Origin: Paenisporosarcina quisquiliarum_A
GTDB taxonomy: Bacteria; Bacillota; Bacilli; Bacillales_A; Planococcaceae
Direction: 5' to 3'
DNA length: 64,000 nucleotides
Assembly (NCBI RefSeq): GCF_043641925.1
Contig: NZ_JBHZRU010000002.1
Span: 62,001-126,000, forward strand
Part shown: positions 42,314 through 51,836 of the stretch, in pieces
Layout of the letters: every line of letters starts with the position of its first letter
How positions within the stretch are numbered: position 1 is the stretch's first letter
Made by a program: the position numbers and the translations under genes
The notes under the pieces: generated by a model
What the model was told of the DNA's origin: nothing
The model's database searches: none
What the model saw: the letters and a program-made list of their open reading frames with translations, nothing else

Positions 42314-44737
42314 TTGCCAAATCAAATCGAATTATTCAACCAAGACGCTTTGTTTATAGTTGGCAAACCAGTTGTCACCATTTTTCATAACCCCACCAAC
42401 TTATTCTCCATTATTAAACTCAAAATCAGTGAGACAAACAGTACGTTCGATGATAAAGAGATCATTGTTACAGGATACTTTCCACCGTTAATGAATGAAG
42501 AAATGTATCGTTTTACTGGTCAAATCAAACAGCACCCAAAGTATGGAACACAATTCCAAGTTGAAACATTCTCAAAAGATGTACCGGAGACAGAACAAGG
42601 AATTATCCATTATTTATCTAGTGATTTATTTCCAGGTATTGGACGTAAAACAGCTGAAACCATTGTCAAGAAGCTTGGTAAAGATGCAATTCGTCTCATA
42701 TTAGATGACCCAGAATCGCTGGATACTGTTCCAAAATTAGCGAAAGAAAAAAAGGAAACGATTCGTTTTACACTGGAGCAAAATTTAGGATTAGAACGTG
42801 TGATGATTCAATTAAATGAATGGGGTTTTGGACCACAGCTAGCCATGCGTATCTATCAAACCTATCGAGAAGAGACAATCGAAGTATTAATGAAGAATCC
42901 TTTTCGATTAATTGAAGATGTAGAAGGAATTGGCTTTCATCGTGCAGATGAATTAGGTGGAAAATTAGGAATGACAGGGAATCATCCAGATCGAATTAAA
43001 GCAGCAGTCTTTCATTTGCTAAATGCTGCATCTTTAAGTGAAGGGCATGTGTATCTACATGCTGAGCATATTTTACCGAACGTGAAACAATTATTAGAAT
43101 CTAGTCAGTTTGAAGAAGTGCCTTTTGATGCCATTTCTAATGCTTGTATCGAATTAGTTGAAGATGGAAAACTGGCAGGTGAGATGTCTCGTTTTTATTT
43201 GCCATCTCTCTATTTTTCAGAGGTTGGCATAGCTTCCAAACTCGAGCTTTTAATACAAGAACAGAAGGAGCGAACGGGCTTTCCTACTTCCGAAATTAGA
43301 AAAGCACTTGGAGATGCAGAAGAACGGCTAGGTGTAACCTATGCTGAAACTCAAATAGCTGCAATAGAACTTGGTATGAATGCTTCTGTGATGTTGTTAA
43401 CAGGAGGTCCAGGTACTGGTAAAACGACTGTTGTTAGAGGTCTGGTTGAGGTCTATGCAGAATTACATGGTTTAACACTTGACCCAAAAGACTATGCTAA
43501 AAAAGAAGAACCATTTCCAATCATTTTGGCTGCTCCTACAGGTAGGGCTGCGAAACGTTTAAACGAATCTACGGGTCTGCCTGCAATGACGATTCATCGT
43601 TTACTTGGTTTTACAGGTCAAGATAAAGAAGAAGAGACAGATCGAGATATAAAAGGAAAGCTAATCATTATTGATGAAATGTCGATGGTCGATACATGGC
43701 TTGCACATCAATTGCTAAAAGCGATACCTGAAGGAGCTCAAGTCATCTTTGTAGGCGATCAAGATCAACTACCACCCGTGGGACCAGGGCAAGTATTAAA
43801 GGATTTACTTGGATCCAGTCGGATCCCAACCGTTGAATTGACGGATATTTATCGTCAATCAGCTGGGTCCTCTATCATTGAGCTTGCTCATCAAATGAAA
43901 AAAGGGAAAATGCCAACGAATTTAACGGATAAAACCTCCGATCGTTCGTTTATTAAAGCGGGGCCGGAACAAATTTCAAAAGTTGTTGAACAAGTCATTA
44001 AAAGTGCACTTGCTAAAGGCCACACGATTAAAGAACTACAAGTATTAGCACCAATGTACAAAGGACCTGCCGGTATTGATGCATTAAATAAAATGATTCA
44101 AGAAATGGTTAACCCTAATGATACGAAAAAACGTAAAGAACTAACTTTTGGTGATACAATTTATCGAATTGGTGATAAAGTACTTCAATTGATCAATCAA
44201 CCAGAGAGCCATGTATTTAATGGTGATATGGGTGAAGTTATAAGTATTTCAAAAGCCAGTGAAAACGTTGAAAAACAGGATATGATGGTCGTTTCTTTTG
44301 AAGGGATTGAAGTAACCTATCAACGTAGTGATTTAGGCCAGTTAACATTAGCTTATTGTTGTTCTATTCATAAATCTCAAGGTAGTGAATTTCCGATTGT
44401 CATTATGCCTGTTGTCAGAAGTTATATGAAAATGTTGCGTCGAAATTTACTGTATACCGGCATTACCAGGGCAAAGAATTTCTTGATTCTTTGTGGGGAT
44501 GCTGATGTATTTAAATATGGGATTGAACGTAATGATGATCTAGCTCGTTTAACTTCTTTAAAAGAAAGGTTAAACAACCAGGAAGTTTCTGAGGAATCAG
44601 AGAAACTGGAGGACACTACTACTACAGTTGAAGAAGTAGAAAATCAAGATTTGGCAATCTTAACGGCTGCTAATCATCTCTCAATTCATCCTTTAGTTGG
44701 CATGAATGGTTCAACTCCTTATGATTTTATGGAATAA
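42314..44737 (+). CDS. recD2: ATP-dependent RecD2-like DNA helicase
   Basis: RecD2 (YrrC) is a 5'-3' SF1B helicase that works without RecBC, in repair and fork progression. The roughly 807-residue protein has an N-terminal OB-like region, helix-hairpin-helix repeats (DLFPGIGRKTAETIVKKLG, EDVEGIGFHRADELG), and Walker A LLTGGPGTGKTTVVRG (near residue 360). IIDEMSMVDTWL, VGDQDQLPPVGPG and the C-terminal SIHKSQGSEFP with NLLYTGITRAK follow. The reading frame opens at ATG 42299, but GGAG at 42301 fits TTG 42314 better, so the exact start is uncertain. Confidence 0.93.
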   Translation: MPNQIELFNQDALFIVGKPVVTIFHNPTNLFSIIKLKISETNSTFDDKEIIVTGYFPPLMNEEMYRFTGQIKQHPKYGTQFQVETFSKDVPETEQGIIHYLSSDLFPGIGRKTAETIVKKLGKDAIRLILDDPESLDTVPKLAKEKKETIRFTLEQNLGLERVMIQLNEWGFGPQLAMRIYQTYREETIEVLMKNPFRLIEDVEGIGFHRADELGGKLGMTGNHPDRIKAAVFHLLNAASLSEGHVYLHAEHILPNVKQLLESSQFEEVPFDAISNACIELVEDGKLAGEMSRFYLPSLYFSEVGIASKLELLIQEQKERTGFPTSEIRKALGDAEERLGVTYAETQIAAIELGMNASVMLLTGGPGTGKTTVVRGLVEVYAELHGLTLDPKDYAKKEEPFPIILAAPTGRAAKRLNESTGLPAMTIHRLLGFTGQDKEEETDRDIKGKLIIIDEMSMVDTWLAHQLLKAIPEGAQVIFVGDQDQLPPVGPGQVLKDLLGSSRIPTVELTDIYRQSAGSSIIELAHQMKKGKMPTNLTDKTSDRSFIKAGPEQISKVVEQVIKSALAKGHTIKELQVLAPMYKGPAGIDALNKMIQEMVNPNDTKKRKELTFGDTIYRIGDKVLQLINQPESHVFNGDMGEVISISKASENVEKQDMMVVSFEGIEVTYQRSDLGQLTLAYCCSIHKSQGSEFPIVIMPVVRSYMKMLRRNLLYTGITRAKNFLILCGDADVFKYGIERNDDLARLTSLKERLNNQEVSEESEKLEDTTTTVEEVENQDLAILTAANHLSIHPLVGMNGSTPYDFME

Positions 44738-44742
44738 GTGAA

Positions 44743-44771
44743 TTGACACAAAGGCAATTGTTTTTTATACT
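44743..44771 (+). promoter_or_regulatory. SigA promoter of the alaS leader
   Basis: TTGACA (44743-44748), 17-base spacer, TATACT (44766-44771). It lies just past the recD2 stop and is one of the best promoters in the window. Confidence 0.8.
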
Positions 44772-44777
44772 AAAAAA

Positions 44778-45064
44778 AAGTTGCTCAATTTGAAGAAGTA
44801 TTTTCATTCATTTTTCATGAAAAGCAAGCATAATTAAACACGTTGATAGAGAAAGTACATTTAAAATTCTTGTCTTAGAAAAAGGTTCCTCGGCTGAAAG
44901 AACCTTCAAGTATTTGAATGGAAAGCTACTCTTAAGTGCAGCTAATCCCTGCCGTGAGCCGCGTTAAGGCATAATCGAGAGACAGCAGTCACGTTTTGCT
45001 GTAACTAGGGTGGTACCGCGAATTTAAAGCCTTCGTCCCTTTTTTAGGGGATTGAGGGCTTTTT
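44778..45064 (+). promoter_or_regulatory. T-box leader of alaS
   Basis: The T-box AGGGTGGTACCGCG is at 45007-45020, followed by the terminator stem (AAAGCC...GTCCC with GGGGATTGAGGGCTTT, 45026-45064) and a T run. The competing antiterminator uses the T-box. Upstream hairpins include AAAGGTTC/GAACCTT (near 44880-44910) and ACAGCA/TGCTGT (44981-45002). A GCT (Ala) triplet in GTGCAGCTAATCCC near 44943-44945 is a plausible specifier but not proven. This fills the 349-base gap. Confidence 0.9.
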
Positions 45065-45086
45065 CTATTTTAAGGAGGAATGAAAG

Positions 45087-47714
45087 ATGAAAACAGCAGC
45101 AGAAATACGTCGAATGTATTTAGATTTCTTTATTGAAAAAGGCCATGCAGTTGAACCAAGTGCTCCACTCGTTCCGATCAATGATAATTCATTACTTTGG
45201 ATTAATAGTGGTGTTGCTACCCTGAAGAAGTATTTTGATGGACGTGTAATACCGGAAAATCCACGTATTACGAATGCACAAAAATCAATTCGCACAAACG
45301 ATATCGAAAATGTGGGGAAAACAGCAAGGCACCATACGTTTTTTGAAATGCTTGGGAACTTTTCAATTGGAGAGTACTTTAAAAAAGAAGCAATTGAATG
45401 GGCTTGGGAATTTCTAACGGATAAAAAATGGATGGGCTTTAATCCTGAACTCCTATCGATTACCGTGCATCCTGAAGATGAAGAAGCTTATGCGATTTGG
45501 AGAGACTTAATCGGCATTCCAGAAGAACGAATTATTCGTTTGGAAGGAAATTTTTGGGATATCGGAGAAGGACCAAGCGGACCTAACTCTGAAATCTTCT
45601 ATGACCGTGGAGAAAGCTACGGCAATGATCCAACAGATCCTGAAATGTATGCGGGCGGTGAAAACGACCGTTATTTAGAAATATGGAATTTAGTTTTCTC
45701 GGAATTTAATCACAATCCAGATCATACGTATACACCATTACCAAAACAAAATATTGATACTGGAATGGGCCTAGAACGTATGGCGTGTGTTGTGCAAAAT
45801 GTTCCAACTAATTTTGATACAGATTTGTTTATGCCAATCATTCAAAAGACAGAGGAAGTATCATTAAAGTCGTACGGGAAAGATTTAAATGATGATTTAG
45901 CATTTAAAGTAATTGCTGACCACACGCGTACGGTTGCATTCGCAATTGGTGATGGTGCATTACCATCTAATGAAGGTCGTGGGTATGTATTACGTAGACT
46001 ATTACGTCGTGCTGTACGTTACGGGAAAAATTTAGGGATTGATCGTCCATTCATGTATACACTGGTTCCGATTATTGGCGAAATCATGAACGATTTTTAT
46101 CCTGAAGTGGAATCAAAACAAGATTTCATTATGCGCGTTATTAAAAATGAAGAAGAACGTTTCCATGAAACATTGCAAGATGGGTTAAGTATATTATCAG
46201 CTGTCATATCATCTCAGCAAGAAGCAGGCTTGAACATTATTCCTGGTAATGATGCTTTCCGTTTATATGATACGTACGGTTTCCCAGTGGAGTTAACCGA
46301 AGAGTACGCTGAAGAAGCTGGAATGACCGTTGATCATGAAGGGTTTAAAGCATCGCTAGAAGAGCAACGTACACGTGCTCGTTCAGCAAGAAAAGACGTT
46401 GATTCAATGCAAGTACAATCAGAAGTTTTAGGTAATCTTAAAGAGGAGAGTACTTTTGTTGGTTATGATACTTTAGCTATAAGCACAAAAGCGCTTGTCA
46501 TCATTAAAGATGGTGAAATAGTAAACCATGCTAATGAAGGTGATGAAGTTAAATTAATTCTTGAACAAACGCCTTTTTATGCTGAAAGTGGCGGACAAAT
46601 TGCTGATCATGGTTCACTAGAAAGTGATTTGTTTAAAGGTTTAGTAAAAGACGTTCAAAAAGCTCCTAACGGTCAAAATTTACACACAGTTTTAATTGAA
46701 TCAGGAGAGCTTACAACAGGTCATGATGTAACTGCATTAGTTGACCAATCATCAAGAAACTCAACTGTTAAGAACCATACCGCTACACATCTTTTACACC
46801 AAGCATTAAAGGATGTATTAGGAACGCATGTTAACCAAGCTGGTTCTTATGTTGGACCTGACCGTTTGCGTTTTGACTTCTCTCATTTTGGTCAAGTAAC
46901 AAAAGAAGAACTCGAAAAAATTGAACAACAAGTGAATGAAAAAATTTGGGAAGATATTCAAGTTATAACTGGCTATCATGGGATTGATGAAGCGAAGCAA
47001 ATGGGCGCAATGGCGTTGTTTGGTGAAAAATACGGTAAGATTGTCCGTGTCGTATCAATTGACAGTTACTCACTTGAATTATGCGGTGGATGCCATGTAA
47101 GTAATACTTCACAAATTGGGTTCTTCAAACTTGTTTCAGAAAGTGGTATTGGAGCGGGAACTCGACGAATTGAAGCTCTAACTGGAAAAGCTGCTTATGA
47201 ATTAATTAAAGCAGAGGAACAACTTTTGAGTGAAGTTGCAACTTTAGTTAAATCAAATCCGAAAGATTTATTAACGAAAATCCAAGGATTACAGATGGAA
47301 ATGAAACTAATACAAAGAGAAAATGAATCATTATCCGCAAAAATTGCGAATAGCCAGTCGTCTTCTGTACTTTCAAATGCACAAGAAATGAATGGTGTTA
47401 CGGTATTATCTGCGCGTGTTGAAGCGAAAGATAATAACCAATTACGACAAATGGTGGACGACTTAAAAACAAAAATGAAACAGGCTGTTATTGTTTTAGG
47501 TGCATCTGAAGAAGGAAAAGTTATGTTAATCGCTGGTGTAACAAACGATTTATCAGGTGGCAAATATCATGCAGGAAATCTTGTGAAATTTGTTGCAGAA
47601 CAATGTGATGGCAAGGGTGGAGGTCGTCCGGATATGGCGATGGCCGGCGCTAAAGATGCTTCAAAACTTGATGGTGCTTTACAATCTGTGTATGATTATG
47701 TCAAATCCGTTTAA
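45087..47714 (+). CDS. alaS: Alanyl-tRNA synthetase
   Basis: AlaS charges tRNA-Ala. The 875-residue class II enzyme begins EIRRMYLDFFIEKGHAVEPS. It contains ARHHTFFEMLGNFSIGEYFK (motif 2 region), NTGMGLERM-like DTGMGLERMACVVQ, and the tRNA recognition part. The editing domain has zinc ligands HTATHLLHQAL and CGGCHV, and the C-Ala domain ends GGGRPDMAMAGAKD. The length is standard. Start is ATG with AAGGAGGAATG. It is preceded by its T-box and followed by the ireB-yqgF-yrzB genes. Confidence 0.97.
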   Translation: MKTAAEIRRMYLDFFIEKGHAVEPSAPLVPINDNSLLWINSGVATLKKYFDGRVIPENPRITNAQKSIRTNDIENVGKTARHHTFFEMLGNFSIGEYFKKEAIEWAWEFLTDKKWMGFNPELLSITVHPEDEEAYAIWRDLIGIPEERIIRLEGNFWDIGEGPSGPNSEIFYDRGESYGNDPTDPEMYAGGENDRYLEIWNLVFSEFNHNPDHTYTPLPKQNIDTGMGLERMACVVQNVPTNFDTDLFMPIIQKTEEVSLKSYGKDLNDDLAFKVIADHTRTVAFAIGDGALPSNEGRGYVLRRLLRRAVRYGKNLGIDRPFMYTLVPIIGEIMNDFYPEVESKQDFIMRVIKNEEERFHETLQDGLSILSAVISSQQEAGLNIIPGNDAFRLYDTYGFPVELTEEYAEEAGMTVDHEGFKASLEEQRTRARSARKDVDSMQVQSEVLGNLKEESTFVGYDTLAISTKALVIIKDGEIVNHANEGDEVKLILEQTPFYAESGGQIADHGSLESDLFKGLVKDVQKAPNGQNLHTVLIESGELTTGHDVTALVDQSSRNSTVKNHTATHLLHQALKDVLGTHVNQAGSYVGPDRLRFDFSHFGQVTKEELEKIEQQVNEKIWEDIQVITGYHGIDEAKQMGAMALFGEKYGKIVRVVSIDSYSLELCGGCHVSNTSQIGFFKLVSESGIGAGTRRIEALTGKAAYELIKAEEQLLSEVATLVKSNPKDLLTKIQGLQMEMKLIQRENESLSAKIANSQSSSVLSNAQEMNGVTVLSARVEAKDNNQLRQMVDDLKTKMKQAVIVLGASEEGKVMLIAGVTNDLSGGKYHAGNLVKFVAEQCDGKGGGRPDMAMAGAKDASKLDGALQSVYDYVKSV

Positions 47715-47803
47715 TTGTCAGATGAAATCGGTTATACTAATGTTGTAAGTCAAAATCATATATATAAGTACAACCCATTTTTTCTGAAAGCGAGGTGCTG
47801 ATC

Positions 47804-48070
47804 ATGAGTTCATTTGACAAGACGATGAAGTTTAACTTTCCAGAAGAGTCTATGGAACAAGAAGTAAAACAAGTAATGCTTCATGTCCATTCGGCACTTG
47901 AAGAGAAAGGTTACAACCCAATTAACCAAATCGTCGGCTATTTACTTTCGGGTGATCCGGCATATATTCCTCGCCATCAAGAAGCACGTAATTTGATACG
48001 CAAGCTTGAGCGAGACGAAATCCTTGAAGAGCTTGTTAAGTTTTATATCAAGAAGAATAACGAGGCGTAG
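47804..48070 (+). CDS. IreB family regulatory protein (UPF0297, YrzL)
   Basis: This 88-residue protein begins SSFDKTMKFNFPEESMEQEV and carries GYNPINQIVGYLLSGDPAYI and PRHQEARNLIRKLERDEILE, the UPF0297 hallmark. In Enterococcus, IreB is a target of the Ser/Thr kinase IreK and controls cephalosporin tolerance; the Bacillus homologue YrzL is less studied. ATG 47804 follows GCGAGGTG. It is followed three bases later by the yqgF gene, the usual arrangement after alaS. Confidence 0.92.
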   Translation: MSSFDKTMKFNFPEESMEQEVKQVMLHVHSALEEKGYNPINQIVGYLLSGDPAYIPRHQEARNLIRKLERDEILEELVKFYIKKNNEA

Positions 48071-48072
48071 AC

Positions 48073-48498
48073 ATGAGAATAATGGGGCTTGATGTTGGTT
48101 CAAAAACGGTTGGTATCGCAGTTAGCGATGCTTTCGGTTGGACAGCCCAAGGGATTGAAACCATCAAAATTGATGAAAGTAATAACCAATTCGGCATTGA
48201 TCGGATTGAAGAACTTGTGAAATCTCATGAAGTGTCTACTTTTGTTGTGGGTTATCCAAAAAACATGAACAACAGTATTGGTCCTAGAGCTGAAGCATCT
48301 GAAAGGTTCGCTGAATTGCTCAAAGTGACATTTAACAAACCTGTTGTCTTATGGGATGAGCGCTTAACAACGGCTGCTGCAGAAAGAATGTTAATACAAG
48401 CAGATGTGAGCCGTAAAAAAAGGAAACAAGTGATTGATAAAATGGCTGCGGTTATGATTTTACAAGGTTACTTAGACAGCAAATCTAATATGAGGTGA
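48073..48498 (+). CDS. yqgF: Putative pre-16S rRNA nuclease / Holliday junction resolvase YqgF (RuvX)
   Basis: This RNase H-fold protein of 141 residues processes the 5' end of 16S rRNA in E. coli and is annotated as a Holliday junction resolvase in Gram-positives. The acidic active site is visible in MGLDVGSKTVGIAVSD (Asp7) and in VLWDERLTTAAAERML, with IDKMAAVMILQGYLD near the end. FVVGYPKNMNNSIGPRAE is the family signature. It overlaps the next gene's ribosome site and is in a three-gene unit with ireB and yrzB. Confidence 0.92.
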   Translation: MRIMGLDVGSKTVGIAVSDAFGWTAQGIETIKIDESNNQFGIDRIEELVKSHEVSTFVVGYPKNMNNSIGPRAEASERFAELLKVTFNKPVVLWDERLTTAAAERMLIQADVSRKKRKQVIDKMAAVMILQGYLDSKSNMR

Positions 48499-48503
48499 TT
48501 GGA

Positions 48504-48800
48504 ATGGAACACGGACAACAAAACATTACAGTAGTAGATGATAACGGTACAGAGCAATTATGCGAGATTCTTTTTACATTTGAGTCAGATGAATTTAAAA
48601 AATCATATGTTCTTTACTACCCAATTGGTGCTGAAGAAGATGAAAATGAAGAGATTGAAATTCATGCATCTTCTTTCTTACCATCAGAAGACGGTAAAGA
48701 TGGCGAACTTCAACCAATCGAAACTGACGAAGAGTGGGCGATGATTGAAGAAATGCTTAACACTTTCTTAGATGAAGAAGAGGAAGAAGACGAAGAATAA
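48504..48800 (+). CDS. yrzB: DUF1292 family protein (YrzB)
   Basis: This 98-residue, very acidic protein has NITVVDDNGTEQLCEILFTF near the start and KKSYVLYYPIGAEEDENEEI in the centre, both typical of DUF1292. It ends in a run of Glu/Asp (LDEEEEEDEE). ATG 48504 follows GAGGTGATTGG; an in-frame GTG at 48495 is part of that ribosome site. Function is unknown. The alaS-ireB-yqgF-yrzB order is conserved across Bacillales and a terminator follows. Confidence 0.9.
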   Translation: MEHGQQNITVVDDNGTEQLCEILFTFESDEFKKSYVLYYPIGAEEDENEEIEIHASSFLPSEDGKDGELQPIETDEEWAMIEEMLNTFLDEEEEEDEE

Positions 48801-48811
48801 TCAATCTTTCT

Positions 48812-48847
48812 AAAGGTGGAATGAATAAAATCATTCCACCTTTTTCT
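48812..48847 (+). terminator. Intrinsic terminator after yrzB
   Basis: AAAGGTGGAATGA (48812-48824) pairs perfectly with TCATTCCACCTTT (48831-48843) around a six-base loop, followed by T-rich sequence. Confidence 0.92.
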
Positions 48848-48896
48848 TTTGTGTAAAATTCTAGTATAATAAGTGTCAGATAGAGGGGGGAAACCC

Positions 48897-50012
48897 GTGG
48901 AAAACGAAACAAAAAAAGAGATTATGTTTAATCGTATGAAAGAAAAGAAAAAAGAAGTGAAAATCGTTCGACGGATTGTGCTTGCAATTGTTCTAATTGT
49001 CTTGATTGGCGGGGGTATTGCAGCCTATAGTGGATACAATTATGTAAAGAGTGCTTTACAACCGATGGATGAAAATTCTGAAAAAGTTATCCCTATTACA
49101 GTCGAAATTGGTTCAAATTTAGATTCAATTGCAACACTATTAGAAAAAAATGAGATTATTAAAGATGCTCGTATTTTCAAATATTATGCAAAGTTTAACA
49201 ACGAATCAGATTTCCAAGCAGGTGATTATGGCTTAACGCAAGCGATGACTCTTGACGAATTAATTGAAAGTTTAAAAACGGGTAAAGTATATCGTGAACC
49301 AGTTTTCACTATGACAGTACCTGAAGGTTTAACATTGGGTCAAATAGCGGCAGTTGTTGAAAAAAGAACTGCTCATTCAGCAGAAGACTTTTTAGAACTT
49401 GTGAAAGATCCAGTTTTTATCGACGAAATGATTAATAAATATCCAACATTATTGACTGATGAAGTAAAAGGCGAGAATGTTCGTTACGCATTTGAAGGGT
49501 ACTTATATCCTGCTACGTATGCTTTTTATGAAGAAAACCCTTCTTTAGAAGAGATTGTTGATCAAATGTTGAGTTCAACTGCTACTGTAGTTGCACCGTA
49601 TACAGATGTGTTAGCAGAACAAGAAAAAACGGTTCATTGGCTATTAACATTTGCTTCCTTATTAGAAGAAGAAGCAACAGCTTCCACTGACCGCGAAATG
49701 ATTGCGAGTGTTTTCTTTAATCGTCTAGATGAAGGGATTCCTTTACAGACGGATCCAACTGTTTTGTATGCATTTGAAGGGGAAAGAGACAATATTGCCT
49801 CTGATAAAAATACAGAACATCCATATAATACGTATTCGGTTCAAGGTCTACCTCCAGGCCCGATTGCTAATCCTGGACAAGCATCTATTGATGCAGTTCT
49901 AAATGCACCTGAATCAGATAATTTATATTTCCTTGCTGATGAAAATGGAACGAATTATTTTTCTGAAAGTTACGAAGAACACTTGCAAAAAATCGAAGAA
50001 CACTTGCGTTAA
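48897..50012 (+). CDS. mltG: Endolytic murein transglycosylase MltG
   Basis: MltG (YceG, YrrL) cleaves nascent glycan strands at the membrane and sets strand length. The 371-residue protein has a cytosolic basic N-terminus, one transmembrane helix (RIVLAIVLIVLIGGGIAAYS), a LysM-like domain (VEIGSNLDSIATLLEKNEII) and the YceG catalytic domain. The catalytic Glu lies within FASLLEEEATAS, followed by REMIASVFFNRLDEGIPLQT, DPTVLYAF and YNTYSVQGLPPGPIANPG. GTG 48897 lies six bases after AGAGGGGGG and is preferred to GTG 48873, which precedes that site. Confidence 0.95.
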   Translation: MENETKKEIMFNRMKEKKKEVKIVRRIVLAIVLIVLIGGGIAAYSGYNYVKSALQPMDENSEKVIPITVEIGSNLDSIATLLEKNEIIKDARIFKYYAKFNNESDFQAGDYGLTQAMTLDELIESLKTGKVYREPVFTMTVPEGLTLGQIAAVVEKRTAHSAEDFLELVKDPVFIDEMINKYPTLLTDEVKGENVRYAFEGYLYPATYAFYEENPSLEEIVDQMLSSTATVVAPYTDVLAEQEKTVHWLLTFASLLEEEATASTDREMIASVFFNRLDEGIPLQTDPTVLYAFEGERDNIASDKNTEHPYNTYSVQGLPPGPIANPGQASIDAVLNAPESDNLYFLADENGTNYFSESYEEHLQKIEEHLR

Positions 50013-50018
50013 GGGGTT

Positions 50019-50049
50019 GAAGGGAAGCTATTCGCTTTCCTTCTTTTTT
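50019..50049 (+). terminator. Intrinsic terminator after mltG
   Basis: GAAGGGAAGC (50019-50028) pairs with GCTTTCCTTC (50034-50043), one G-T pair, loop of five, then six T. Confidence 0.9.
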
Positions 50050-50116
50050 CGTGTCTAAAGGTGTCCAACTTTTGAAAACTTTACATAAGAAAACATGGTA
50101 GGTTGTGACAATAAGG

Positions 50117-50146
50117 TTGCCAGCTTGGAATTTGTAATGCTATGAT
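50117..50146 (+). promoter_or_regulatory. SigA promoter of the trmR-trhP1-trhP2-udk operon
   Basis: TTGCCA (50117-50122), 18-base spacer, TATGAT (50141-50146), 40 bases before the trmR start. Confidence 0.55.
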
Positions 50147-50185
50147 TGAGTGTAATTTTTGCGAATTAAAGGAGTTAAAGTCGAT

Positions 50186-50821
50186 ATGAGGACAACAGAT
50201 TCCTACATTGAATCACATATAATTAATCGTTCGCCACAATTAATGGAAATGGAAGAATTCGCTCGAATCAACCATATTCCAATTATGGAACTCGTTTCAA
50301 TTGAATCATTTTTACAACTTTTAAGATTACAAAATCCAGATTCAATATTAGAAATTGGTTCTGCAATTGGTTATTCAGCCATACGAATGGCGACAGCCCT
50401 TCCAAATACAATGATCACAACGATTGAAAAAGATGAAAATCGGGCTGAATTAGCTCGCACATATATCGAAAAAAATGAATTATCCAATAGGATTCAATTA
50501 TTATCTGGAGATGCATTGGATATTGATTTACATTCACTCGCATCCACTAAATACCAAGCTATTTTTATTGATGCAGCTAAAGGTCAATATCAACGATTTT
50601 TTGATAAGTATTCACCACTAGTGCCTTCAGGTGGTGTTATTTATTGTGACAATATGTTGATGCGTGGTTTTACTGAGATTCAGCTATCTGATGTTCCTAG
50701 AAGAAAACGAACAATGGTAAGAAATCTTCAATCCTTCACAAAATGGTTAATGAATCACGAAGATTATATAACAACCTTCCTTCCAATTGGTGATGGAATT
50801 ACGATAAGTATAAAGAGGTGA
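50186..50821 (+). CDS. trmR: tRNA 5-hydroxyuridine methyltransferase TrmR (YrrM)
   Basis: TrmR uses SAM to methylate 5-hydroxyuridine at tRNA position 34, giving 5-methoxyuridine. The 211-residue class I methyltransferase resembles O-methyltransferase family 3. It has motif I ILEIGSAIGYSAIRMATALP, the acidic motif II TIEKDENRAELARTYIEKN, and the metal-site region AIFIDAAKGQYQRFFDKYSP with YCDNMLMRG. ATG 50186 is preferred over the TTG that opens the frame at 50159, although GGAG at 50171 is slightly distant. The next two genes make its substrate. Confidence 0.88.
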   Translation: MRTTDSYIESHIINRSPQLMEMEEFARINHIPIMELVSIESFLQLLRLQNPDSILEIGSAIGYSAIRMATALPNTMITTIEKDENRAELARTYIEKNELSNRIQLLSGDALDIDLHSLASTKYQAIFIDAAKGQYQRFFDKYSPLVPSGGVIYCDNMLMRGFTEIQLSDVPRRKRTMVRNLQSFTKWLMNHEDYITTFLPIGDGITISIKR

Positions 50822-50826
50822 CATTG

Positions 50827-51756
50827 ATGAAAAAACCAGAACTTCTCGTTACGCCAAAATCTGTAAATCATCTAAATGAACTTATTTCTGCGGGTGCTGA
50901 TGCATTTCTAATTGGTGAAAAACAATTCGGATTAAGGCTCCCTGGTGAATTTAAACTAACAGATATTGAAAAATCAGTTCAACTCGCTCACGCTTCAAAC
51001 AAAAAGGTCTATGTATCGATGAATGCTTTATTTCATAATGAAAAAATTGATGCCCTTTTACCTTATATGAAGAACTTAGAACAGATGAACGTTGATGGAA
51101 TTGTATTTGGAGATCCAGCAATCGTTCAAATAAAAAAAGATTCTCAGCTATCCATTCCTCTGCATTGGAATACTGAAACCACGGCGACCAACTGGTTCAC
51201 AGCAAACTACTGGGGTAGACGGGGTGCCAATAGAGCAGTTCTTGCAAGAGAATTAAGCCTCGAAGAAGTCGTTGAAATAAAAGAAAACGCAGAAGTAGCG
51301 ATTGAGGTTCAAATTCATGGGATGACATGCATGTTCCAATCAAAAAGAGCCTTGTTAGGAAATTATTTTCTTTATCAAGATAAAGCAATGGAAATTGAGA
51401 ATCGCTCTAGTGGTCAACCGATGTTTCTACATGATAAAGAACGAAACAATAAATACCCTATATTTGAAGATGTAAATGGAACACATATTTTCAGTCCTAA
51501 TGACATGTGTTTAATCGATGAACTAGGAGAAATGATTGAAGCCGAAATCGATTCATTTAAAATCGATGGCATTTTACAAGAGGAATCGTATATTACGACC
51601 GTAACGGCATTATATCGTCAAGCGATCGATGCATATATGGAATCACCTGATTTATATGAAGAGTTAAAAAATCAACTAGTAGCTTCAATAGAGAATATCC
51701 AATCAGATTTACGCCCGCTTGATACAGGATTTTTCTTTAAGGAAACGGTTTATTAA
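50827..51756 (+). CDS. trhP1: tRNA hydroxylation protein TrhP1 (U32 peptidase family, YrrN)
   Basis: With TrhP2 this protein is needed for 5-hydroxyuridine at wobble U34 in B. subtilis. The 309-residue U32-family protein begins KKPELLVTPKSVNHLNELIS and has the partial signature EVQIHGMTCMFQSKRALLGN. The second cysteine of the usual motif (C-x6-C) is replaced, and no CC-x-SC cluster is present. It is therefore a degenerate partner of TrhP2 and unlikely to carry the full iron-sulfur site. It overlaps trmR: the trmR stop lies before ATG 50827, within its ribosome site GAGGTG. Confidence 0.85.
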   Translation: MKKPELLVTPKSVNHLNELISAGADAFLIGEKQFGLRLPGEFKLTDIEKSVQLAHASNKKVYVSMNALFHNEKIDALLPYMKNLEQMNVDGIVFGDPAIVQIKKDSQLSIPLHWNTETTATNWFTANYWGRRGANRAVLARELSLEEVVEIKENAEVAIEVQIHGMTCMFQSKRALLGNYFLYQDKAMEIENRSSGQPMFLHDKERNNKYPIFEDVNGTHIFSPNDMCLIDELGEMIEAEIDSFKIDGILQEESYITTVTALYRQAIDAYMESPDLYEELKNQLVASIENIQSDLRPLDTGFFFKETVY

Positions 51757-51836
51757 GATAGCTCTTTTTAACGAATATTTAACGAAGCCAAATGCATTGC
51801 AAAAGTTTACAAAGCTTTTAAGAAAAGAGGATTTCT